Assembly: GCF_011386835.1 (NCBI RefSeq)
Contig: NC_088801.1
Coordinates: forward strand, 14,742,824 to 14,806,823
Reading direction: 5' to 3'
Source of the DNA: Chrysemys picta bellii
Lineage: Eukaryota > Chordata > Testudines > Emydidae
DNA length: 64,000 nucleotides
The notes below the pieces were generated by a model. It was not told the origin of the DNA and searched no databases. It worked only from the letters and a program-made list of their open reading frames with translations. Positions within the stretch are counted from its first letter, which is position 1. Each line of letters starts with the position of its first letter. Of this stretch, positions 42,201 to 54,200 are shown piece by piece. The translations under genes were made by a program, and so were the position numbers.

Positions 42201-45200
42201 TGATAGGCTCATGTGACCCTGGACTCCATCTTATGCCGGTAACTTTCCACAAACTAGGTTGGGAGATTTGTTTGAGACAGTAAATTTCCAGGCATGGGGC
42301 AAAGGATATAAAAGACCCCGTTGCAATTTCCATTATGCCTCTTTCATGCCCTAGTTCTCTGGACTATGGATTTACTACTAAAAGGAGCATATTGAACTAT
42401 GGACTGAGGAACTTCCAATCTTTTGGAAGTTACCAGAGAGACTTTATAAGCTAGCCGTTTATACCATCACTGCTACAAACTTCATATAAGAACTTCGCAA
42501 TTATCTATTAACCATTATATGTTCTTTTATTCTTTTCTTAATATTAAACTGTTAGTTTCTAATTACTAAAGGATTGGCCTCAACTCAGATCTTATTCAAT
42601 AATCGTGCTATCAGCCACATAGCCAGGACTGTACATCTCTTAAGATTAGATGGACCCTATATTTGATTAAATTGGCTTTCAGTAACTACTCATCATAGAG
42701 TCCAGTGTCTGGGCAGTGAGACAAGGGCTGCAATGCCTAAGGAGACTGCATCTTTGACCTCCTGTTAGAGGAGAGAGAAGTTTACTTTTGTTTTTTGGTT
42801 GGTGTAATCTCATGCTAGAATAGCCTCCAGTTTGGGGTGAGTTTACCCTATTTCTCAGCAGTTTGTCCTGAATTTGGTATTCTCAGCTGTGACCCACTGA
42901 GGCCCGGTGACAACTTCCAAAGGAAGAGAGCCAGAGAATTTAAAAATGTGTAAGTACAAAAATTCAGTTGGGAGTGTGCTGGGGATATAATTAAACTGGG
43001 GAGCAATAGTCATCTTGATTTTTGTATTTGTTACTCTTCCCTACTGGGGTGGGTGGGAGGAACCAGTTGTTGATGGCCTTCTGAATTCTTCATACCTTCC
43101 AAACTGAAACTTTCTTCTTGAAGGTTAGCTATGTATATCCCCCGTGCGTATTTGATACCTAATGGCTTCCAGATGAAGTGGGATGAAGAAAGCGTGTTTT
43201 GATGGCTAAAGACTGGTGCCAGTTTATCCTAGAACTAGGGGAAAAAATGGAAAAAAATTGATTGACAATATGTGGGATACAGAACTCTGAATTTCCTCTG
43301 AAATAATCCAATAGCCTGTCAGTATACAGGGACCATCTAGAGCAGGGGTCGGCAACGTTGGCACGCAGCTCGCCAGGGTAAGCACGCTGGCAGGCTGGGC
43401 CAGTTTATTTACCTGCTGACGCGGCAGGTTCGGCCGATCGTGGCCCCCATTGGCCGCGGTTCGCCATCCTGGGCCAATGGGGGTGGCGGGAAGCGGCGCG
43501 GACGAGGGATGTGCAGCCGCGGCTTCCCGCCGCCTCCATTGGCCCGGGACGGCGAACTGTGACCAGTGGGCCTGCCGCGTCAGCAGGTAAATAAACTGGC
43601 CCAGCCCGCCAGGGTGCTTACCCTGGCAAGCCGCGTGCTGAACGTTGCTGACCCCTGATCTAGAGCATGTTTCACCCATTTTGTTGCTAGCTCTGTTTTA
43701 ATAGATACAGGGTCACGAAAACCTTTGGCACCCACATTCCTGTGGTGTAAACTGGACATATCTCCACTCTCCAAGGGACAAACATAAGAGTTTGACACAA
43801 CATCTAACTGGGAGTACTGATGCCCCAGGAGCATGGCTTAGTCAGCCAGAACTAACAGGGATTCAGGGGTGCCTACAAAGGTTTCTGTCATCAAACAGCT
43901 CTCCTTTGGAGCCAGGTGACACATTCAGTCTACCGTCCCTGTCGAAACTCTGGGCAGGGCAGAATCTGCAGGATTGCCTGCCCTCCTCAGGCACTACTTT
44001 CTTGGCCCAGCATATAAGTTGGACTCATACTTCACACTGATGTTTGCCAGTTTTGTCAATTTAGTCCTTTTGCATCTACTGCAACAAAACGTTCTCGAAT
44101 CAAAAACCCACATAACACTCATACCAAGTTCTTAATTTTATAAAAGCTTTTTGGTTTACGGCCTTCTCGATCAACTTTTTTGGTGGGGAGGGGTATCAAA
44201 TTTGTCATGGACTAAATGTACAGAAGATATTTACAATGTTGTCATCAACATGGTATATTGCAAACAGCAGAAACTAGATTAATGAGAGCAAATGCGTCCA
44301 TTGCTTCCCAAACACAATATTGCTACTGGTGCAATACAGATAGAATTCAGTACAATTAGTTGCTGCTATGTTGCCCTCCATCTTGAGTTTCTTCCTGAGA
44401 CAAGACCATGCTTGCTGATTATTCTGTGGCATAAACCTGCGTACTGATTGATACATCTTCAGGCAATAATTGTAAAACAACCTATTAGGCAAATGGATTT
44501 AGTTCCCTTGTTGACCAGATGGCTTCTTTTAATTTAAGTTTTCATTGTGGTTTTAAGTCTGCAAGTTATTGTTTCTAACTATGAGCTCTCACTGAAAGAA
44601 AGTAAACAAATGAAAGTCAGCTTAGAACAGAATGGTAAATGATCCACCAAAAATATTTTGAGAGTTTTGTAGATACAGACTAACACGGCTACCCCCGATA
44701 CTTGAGAGTTCTTGTTATGCTATGCTGGAGAGCTAAAAAAGAAAGGGGTAGGGTGGGAAATGTAGCTTCCATTTTCTAGCAATTAATTGATCCAGTGCTT
44801 TCTACATAATTAAACTAAATGGCAGTATGTGAAGGTTACATGTCATGTGGGTGATCTAGCAAGACTAGCACACTTTAATTGTATGTTTAAGTTTTTCCTC
44901 TGGCAATCTAAAATGAAAGTTCAAGTCTTCATCTGTTATGTGCTACTCCTCTCCGGAGAGTGGACAATTTTCTAGTGTTTGATAAATGTCTGTAATATTT
45001 AATACTGATATAGAGTAGGTTAGAGTGCCTTGGGTGTTGTTTGAACCCACTAGAAAGCTAGTGTTCTTAATAAGTTGCTTTATAAGGTACCTTTCACATT
45101 GGACTTGGTTTCAAGCAATAGCCAAGACACTAATAGATTCTGTTCTGTAACACTGCTCTACAGCCAAAATGCTTCTGAAATAAATGTAGTCAAACTTTAC

Positions 45201-48200
45201 TAATTCTGGGTCACTGAGAACGAAAATGATGCTTAAAATTGTTGATTGGCTCTAGTTTTCAAGATATGCTATTGGGTCAGTGTATACGACCCTTGACTTG
45301 GGAATGGCAGAGGATAAGTGAGTTATAAAGGGAAGGGATCTCAATTTAAACCAGAAATGACTAAAATACATCTTTGACTGGATCTATGAATAAATCTATG
45401 GCTGGGTTTGGACAGTACTTGCTTTTAGGCAAAACAATGAATGATGCAATCTGAAGCTGGTATTGCGTCATTATTGATATGAATTGCATCATGTTATTCC
45501 TAGAAGTCATGGATGATGCAACCATAACGAAGCTTACATCACTCTGCTGAACAAATTGCCCTATATCAGCTCTAGAAATCATAGCATCGTGCTCTTATTT
45601 GTTGGTGTTGGATTTTGCAAAGGGACACATTTCTGTTTAGCCAAAGTGAGCAGAGATGCCTCGTACTTGTGTGAACAGTGCAGATAACTTCTGCTATGTT
45701 TGTGGTGAAGTGACTTTTGCATCACAAAAGCGCAGTAGAACCACTATGGTTAAGAAAGCCTATCACCTTTATTTTGGCTGCAAAATTGGAGATTAGGACA
45801 AGAGGTGGGCCCCACACATATGCTGCAACACTTGTGCAACAAATCTTCGCCAGTGGTTGAACAGGAAAAGGAAATCTATGCCTTTTGCAGTGCCAATGAT
45901 TTGGAGAGAGCCAACCGATCATACCAGCAATTGTTACTTCTGCATGGTGCCTCCAGTTGGGAAAGGTGTGTCAAAGAAGAAAAAGTGGACTGTGCATTAT
46001 CCAAACATTCCATCAGCTATACGCCCAGTACCCCACGGAGAAGGACTGCCGGTTCCTGATGCACCAGAATCATTCTCACTTGAGTCAGACGAGGAAGAGG
46101 ATGAAACTTCTGGTCCTGAACCATCAATGTGACAGGACCCACATTTTCTCCCATCCTCCTCCTCTGAACCACACCTCATAACACAAGGTGAACTGAATGA
46201 CCTTGTCAGGAATTTGGAACTACCCAAGAGTAAGGCAGAGCTGTTGGGCTCCAGACTACAGCAGTGGAATCTCCTGGCAGGTGATGTTAGGGTTTCCACG
46301 TTCCGTGACGGTCAAAAGGATCTTGTCCCATTCTTCTTCATGGAAGGTGATCTTGTAGCCTGCAACAACATCGATGGTTTGATGGCAGCCATCAACATCG
46401 TTCACGATCCAGATGAGTGGAGACTGTTCATTGATTCATCGAAGACGAGTCTTAAAGCTGTTTTACTGCATAATGGCAATGTTTTGCCATCAATTCCAGT
46501 TGGTCATGCAGTCCATATGAAGGAAACCTATGACAACATGAAACAACTTTTGAGGTGCATAAACTATGACCAACATCAGTGGCAGCTTTGTGGCGATTTG
46601 AAGGTTGTTGCTCTCTTGCTTGGTCTGTAGACTGGATACACAAAGTACTGCTGTTTTCTCTGCGAATGAGATAGTCGTGCAAGAGATTCCCATTACATCA
46701 AGAAAGATTGGCCACTCCAACAGTCATTGGAGCCTGGGAGGAAAAGTGTTCAGCATCCACCACTTGTTGAATCAAGGAAGATTTTGTTACCACCCTTACA
46801 CATCAAGCTGGGTCTGATGAAGAACTTTGTCAAGGCCATTGACAAAACAAGCAGCTTTCAAGTACCTCCGTGGAAAATTTCCAAGGTTAAGTGAAGCTAA
46901 GATAAAGGAAGGTGTCTTTTTGTTGGTCCTCAGATTCGTGAACTTCTTCGAGATGATGCATTTGACCATGCACTGCGTGGCAAGGAAAAGACGGCATGGA
47001 AAGCCTTCCAGTTAGTGGCAATAAATTTTCTCGGAAACAACAAGGCAGACAACTACAGGTTGTTGGTGGAAAACCTCCTCAAGGCATACAAAAGCCTTGT
47101 TTGCAACATGTCACTAAAGATACATTTTTTGCACTCTCATCTAGATTTTTTTCCACCGAACTGCGGAGCAGTGAGCGACGAGCACAGTGAGCGATTTCAC
47201 CAGGACATTGCAACAATGGCAAATGGAGCCCATCAATGCTTGCAGACTATTGCTGGACAGTGACAAGAGATGCTCCATTTAATGAATACAAGAGACAAGC
47301 CAAGAAGCGCCGAGTAGACACTGAATAGGACTAAACTATGTAAATAATAGTTTTTTGCCTTTTGTTTCATAATAAATTTTATTTATATAACCCTTTTGCT
47401 GATTTTTAAAGTGTTACATAAACAGGACAGGTGAAATATTATCATGTAAAGCAACCATAAACACATGAAAAGACCTAGGTTTACAATTTATGATTAAAAC
47501 TCTACTATCTACACAATATACATAGACATAAAATGTAAAAACTTAAATATCTTAGAAACAGTAGCCAATCAGTTGTTTTAATTGTCATATTTGAATTCAG
47601 CACATCAAAATACATAATAAATAGCACATTTCATTTCTGAAGCAGATGACTTCTCAAAAATTGTAGACCAGTGTAATATAATTTATGTCTGTACCACCTG
47701 GTCCTCTTGTTCAGTTTTGAGTGTTGAACATAGGGAATAATACTGTACTTGAGGGACGGGGGGGGGGGGGCGGAATGGACTTGATGGCCCATAATTGGTT
47801 TCTTTCATCTCTCCATTATCTGATTATATGGCTGAACTATTTAGGAATGGTCCTTATGGGTAAGGTTTGACTCCATTTGGTAATGCAGTTTGGGGAAATT
47901 TGCACTGTTGCTTCTTGTGCTTCATGTTTTCTTTTGGGAAGGGGTCTTTAGCTCCTGGGGTTAACAACCCCCATAACCTTTCAAAGTCACTTAATTCACC
48001 AAGGAAAAAGAGTATCTGGACAGAATGAATAAATTGTGGATTGAACTCAGTGCTGCTCGGTTTTTGATACTAAAATCAAATAAATTTTTTTAGCTTGATT
48101 TAGCTTTAGACTTCAGCTGGTATATGATCAGTAAATGCCACAGCACGCAGTATCTTACTTTAAAAGACTTAAGAGATTCTGATAATTAATGGAGAGAGGA

Positions 48201-51200
48201 TATTCAGCAGAACAATGTTCTCTCTGGTAACTGCACTGTCATAAATGGTCATTGGTGTTCTGCAGCTGAGCCACTAAAGGGGATTATAGTCAAAACTGGT
48301 GTTGCTGCCGCAAAGTCATTGGTTAAAAATGAAGTTCAGCTTCAGCTATTTGTATTCAGGTGCACAAAAGCTACAGTCTAGATTTTCACTGAGCATTATT
48401 CATATATGCATCCTAACTGAAGGCTGCATGAAAGAGTAACATTGATAGTTACTGGGTTTATGAATATTGCAGATTCTATAGAGGAATAAGTTAAGGGTTC
48501 TGTCTAAAGTGATAATGAATTATGGTTGTGTAGAATTGATAAAAGTCTAGTCTTGCACAAATCACATGCTGGCAAGATATCAAAAGCCTGAATAGATCAA
48601 CATAAACAAGATGCTAAAATTGAAAGCTAAAAAAGTGGTTATAAATGTATATTGAACAGGAATAAGCCATAAATTGAAACAGCCGAGTTGAGGAACTCAA
48701 TAAATCTGTTTCTTTGAAATCTTAAAACTGGGAATCGATGTGACTGATGCTAACCACATATTTTTCCTTAGTTCTTAGATGAGAAATGTTTTAAGTCAGT
48801 GTCTGTAGAACAAAGCTTATACAATTTGATTGTAAATATCTTATTCAGAACCATTCATTTTTGGTAATTTAGAGACAAACAGAGTATAGGTTTGGGTTTT
48901 TTTATATTAGGCTTTCACCATCATAAAATGTAACATAATCTGAGTTATACACAAGTTTTATGTAAAACGTGATAAACATACCAATTATAAAGCTGTTTAT
49001 CAAGTCAAATAATGTCTCTCTGTTCGTTTCCTAATTTTAGTCTAGTTAGATGAAACCACAGTAAACTTTATAGCTTCAAATTAGTTTTTACAGACATGGT
49101 TACCTAAATTTGTTTTTATTTTTCACAGAAAAAATGCAATCCTATTCAGTATGAGACCCCCCCATTGAGTAGAATGAAACTTTTATTTATAAATAAACAT
49201 TTTACTGATCATTTGTCAGAAGGGCATGTCCAGCTAAGACACAAAGATTACAGATGACCAGGGCTTCAAGCAAGTGCTGTCAGGACAGGAAAGTTGGATT
49301 TCTAGTAAGTTGTGGGAGAAGCAGCAATGACACTTGGTGAAATCCTATGCAGGGGGAAAAGGTGGCAAGCCTGGGAAGATGGTAGTGGTGCGCTATGACT
49401 CTTTGGGTTCAACCCAGACAGGTAAGAGGTTGTGTTACCACCTGCCCTGCAGTTCTGGGTGCCTTCGATGCTATGTTGCTGCGGCATGCAGCCCTGACAC
49501 CAACAACCAGCATACAAGCATGTACAGTAACTCCTCACTTAACGTCCTCTCGCTTAACGTTGTTTCGATCTTATGTCCCTGCTCAATTACAGAGCATGCC
49601 CCATTTAAAGTTGTGCAATGCTTTGCTATAATGTCGTTTGGCTGCTTGCTTTGTCCACAGCTGGCAGCCCCCCTATCAGCTCCCTTGCGCCCCCTCCCCA
49701 CCCCCGTGCCTTCCGCCTGCCGGCAGACCCCATGGATGAGCGCCTTCCTCCTCCTCCCCCCGCCTCTTGCCCACGTCAATCAGCTGGCTTGCAGTGTTCA
49801 GGAGGGCGGGGGAGAGGAGCCTGCATGCCTAGTCCTCGCTCCCCCTGTCTCCCGAACGCTGCAAACCAGCTGATTGCTGCGGGCAGGAGGCAGGGGAGGG
49901 AGGAGCCTGCACCCCGAGTCCTCGCCCCTCCCTCCTGCCCCCTGAACATGGCAAGCCAGCTGATTGCTGTGAGCAGGAGGGAGGGGAGAGGAGCGAGGAC
50001 GGTGCACCTCCCTCATCCCCGCCCCCCGCCTCCTGCCTGTGGCAATCAGCTGGCTTGCAGTGTTCAGGAGGGAGGGGGAGCCTGCATGCTGTTTCCTCGC
50101 TCCTGCCTCCTGAACGCTGCAAGCCAGCTGATTGTCGTGGGCAGAAGGCAGGGGAGGGAGGAGGAGGGGGAGGAGCGAGGACGCAGCGTGCGGAGTAAAG
50201 GGGGAAGAGGCGGGTTAAGGGTATGGGCTTGGTGGAAGGGGTGGCGAGGGCAGGCCAAGGGTTGAGCCCCCTGCTCCTGGTGCTTGCATAGTAGGGGAAG
50301 CTGCTGCTGCTGCACAACGTACTTCTCCTAACATACAGCACCTTCAGCCTCCTTGCCTGCCTCATTGTCTCCAGTGCCAGTGGGCTGTGCTTGTGTGGGG
50401 TAAGGCGGGGGCACCTCCCAACTATAGTACTGTACTGTATGGCCAAAAAAAAATTCCCTGTAACCTAACCCCCACATTTACATTCATTCTTATGGGGAAA
50501 TTGGATTCACTTATCATTGTTTCACTTAAAGTCGCATTTTTCAGGAACACAACTACAATGTTCAGTGAGGAGTTACTGTAGGTCACACCCTGACTTCCAC
50601 TGCCCAGTTACTTTTTGCAGTGACCCCAACAACCTCCCAATCCCAAATTTCCTTTAGATAAATTAACGAGCTGCAGTATACTGTCTAAGTGGGGTTAACA
50701 ATAACTCTGATTTCAGGCACAGCCCTGAAATGGTTTATATTAAAGTAAAACAAGTTTATTTAACAAAAGGACATAGGATTAAGTGATACCAAGTATAAGG
50801 GGAAAAGATAGAAAGGATTATAAGCAAACCAAAATAAAATATCCTTCCAAGACTAGAACTTATTTTCAGCAAGTTAGTCTTTTGCCTAAGCAGGTTCTCT
50901 AAACTGAGTTCCCAGAGACTTCAATCCCCGTGGTTGAAGGATCCAAATTTGTGAATTTTTTAAAATTATTTTTAAAGAGCTCTGGCCCCTTTAATTCCCC
51001 AAGTGATGGATAACTCAAATGTCTTTTTGCGCCTCCCCTCCTCCCCCTTATGTCACCCTATAGTTCATTGTCTTTGTTAGAAGAGGCAGGAAGTCTTCCT
51101 CCTGTTTTTCCCTTCCAGGGGACTTCCCATCCCCTTTCTGACTTGTGTGCAAATGGGGCTTCCATTATTTTGATTCGTAATCTTTAATTTACATTGGAGA

Positions 51201-54200
51201 CAGGTGGGTAGCTTCTGTTTTTGTCTATGGTTAGTCAGAGACTTCAAAGCATAATCCAGTGAGTATCCATAATTTCTCATATAGTGTTAATGCATACATT
51301 TCACAAGGCTATTAATCACCAGTGTCTGTCAGGCTTTCATAAGACCTTACTCGATACACTTTTATAATACAGTTATATTGTATTCAATCAGTTGATTCAG
51401 CTGCTTATCATGTAAGATTCAGAGCCCCCTATTTATAGTTGAGAATTATTGCCCTAATTTCCTTAAGCAGAAGGAACTTTGTTCAGATTTCTTTTATGAG
51501 ACAAAACTCCTACAAGAGTAAATATGGGAGGCAAATGTTCTCTCATCCTGCTTTCTATGGACTCTGTGCTTGCACTGCATCTAGTACCCTGAGACCCTAA
51601 TCCCTGTTGGAGTTTCTGGGGGCTATGGGTTTACAAATGATAGCAGATTTTTGGCTTGTGCTCAGAAAATTAGGTATTACCATACCTATTGTCCATGAGA
51701 GTTTGCAACTTAAGTTCACAGAGCCCATTGAAAGTAGGGTGAGAGAAAAACATTTGCCTTCCATATTTAGTCTTGTAGGAGTTTTGTCACATAAAAGAAA
51801 TCTGAACAAAGTTCCTTCTGTTTAAATAAATTAGGACAATAATTCTTTCCCTAGCAGTATAGATCTACTCTTTACCTCAGGAAAATCATGTAGTTTTTAA
51901 ATATAGTTGATATTTTTAGTATCTAGGGGAAATGCCTAGGATGTGTTGTTCCTCTGCAGGTTCTGGTGTGTATTTCAATTTAATAGTGATATTTTAAAAA
52001 ATTGTTTCATTCGTCATTAACTGTGTGACATCTGCACTTCTTATCGCAGTCCTCAGCTCTTAGGCTCCAGCTCAGTCAAGCGACCCCATTACATTCAATA
52101 TATTGATATAGAAGAAGTCATTGGGGCTTATGAATGTGCTTAAATGCCTTGCTGAGTTGAGGTCTTAATCCTGATGCTTGAACTATTCATTGCATTTCAT
52201 GGATCATAATACTCTTCCAAAGTTTAAGCTGACTATTTGTTGATGTAACTTTTCCTCATGCATTACTTGTCCATTTGTCTTTCATTCTGCATAGAAATTA
52301 AAACGGTATTTTGGAATGCATTACACTTACAGTTGACAAGGGAATGGTTTTGGCCCAACTAACTGAAAAAATAGTGTCGTGTTGAACTGTACTCGTCTTT
52401 CGTTGTTTCACAGCATTTTCTCATATAGAAGAAATGTGCAATATATGGCTTTAAGTATGAGTTGTTGGAATGAGATGCCTGAGATTAATAATCTCTTCTT
52501 TCAAAAGAGACATAAATATATCCAGTCACAAAACGGCTTTTCTGTCTAAATTATGTAGAAATATGGCCTTTAGAAAAGAAAAAAAGGGAGGGGAGTGGAG
52601 GAAAGGAAACTTCCATCTCTGCTTTGTCTAAAATTAAGCTGTTAACGAAGACTTGTCTATGTGATCTGTCAAGAGCAGATCTCAGAAGCAAGTAGATGTC
52701 AAAAGAGTATGGAGTTCTCCCAATAATATTTTACCTATATATATTTCAGTAGCTACCAAAATAAGGTTATTCTTGGAAATGGTCTGATAGAGTCCTCATG
52801 CCTTTGACAGACTTCATAAATTAGCACCTAAATGAGTGGAAAGTGGGGTTTTTTTGCTGATGAAATGTCAAAAGTTGATTGGAATGAAAAGGGAGCCTGA
52901 AGTAGATGAAGCAATTAAAAATCTTTGTCATGATGAAATGACAAATAGATAAGGGGAGATTTTCAAAGGCACCAATGGTCATTAGATACATAACACTCAG
53001 TGAGATGCCTAATTGCCATTTTTTGCCTTTGAAAAACTCCTCTTGGTCCATTGTAGATATACTCTCCCATTATAAATAATACTGCTGGTAAAGAATTTTT
53101 CAGTCAATCTATCCCTTAGTCTATAAGCAGCAGGAATCTGGATCCAAGTTGCTATAGTCATTATCTCTATAGAAGACTATTGGAAATGCAGTCTCAATTG
53201 AGTAAATAACGAAGGCTCTAAGTTCACAGGAATGGAGAGGCTTTGAGAAGAAAATTGATTAATTGAGGATGTGGTTTCAGTATAGTGATAAGCCTGAACC
53301 AATATTCCAAATCAGAACACCCTAAAGCTTGAGTTTGTTCATGTTCAAGATCAGACACTGAGGCTTTGGGACCATGTCTGCTTCAAAATAGGGTTCATAA
53401 AGCCAGACTACATTGGGAAACTATCCCATTCCTAACAGTGGTTTTTCAGTGAGAGCTGTTGAAAATTTTTCCCATTTTCTTTTTTCCTGCATCTTTTTTA
53501 GCAACTTTTGTTTCCGCCACACCACCCTTGAACTGCTGTTAAGAACAGTTGTACTGCTGTAACAGCTCATCCCTTTACAGTATAGTGCAAATGTTAACCT
53601 CTCTTGTATTAAGCTGTATTATTTTAGCTCATTACTATAGAATACTGTAGTGTTTTAGAAGGGCTTTTCAAGAAGACTTAATCCACTTTCTTCCAACTCT
53701 TAAAATATATGCACATCCCTGCATCCATTATACAATTCATCTGTACAGTTGCCTGCTGACCTCAGTGGAAGCCACATGCAATGATGAAGCCAGCATAGTG
53801 GGAGTAAATTACCCCACATCTGCTTGCTGTGGGGTTCTTACACTTTCCTATGAGGTAGCTGGTGTTGGTTACTCTTAGAGAATACTGGACTAGGTAGACC
53901 ATAATTCCTATCCACTGTGTCTGTTCCTGTGTCCCTGTAAAGCAAATACTGGCTATGTGCAATTCAACCCTCTGTTGTTTTTGTTGTTTGTTATTTATTT
54001 TCAGCAATCTGAGCTTTCTTCTGAGGAGCGTCCAGAAAGACTAGGAGCTGCCCAGCAGCACCGAAGGAAAGTGGCATCACTAAACAAGCAAATCTCGCAG
54101 AAAACCAAACTTTTGGAAGAGGTAGGCTTGTGTGGGTAACAAAGAAAAAGCATCGGTAAATGTATTTGACCACAATGCTTTTGCCGTTCAGAAAATATTT

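Noticed and set aside
43224..43679. 151-codon minus-strand frame
   Set aside because: Runs through the palindromic hAT MITE; no domain.
49618..50446. Overlapping 205-215 codon frames, Pro/Arg/Ser-rich
   Set aside because: They sit on both strands of a GC-rich alternating repeat inside a transposon; the open frames reflect base composition.
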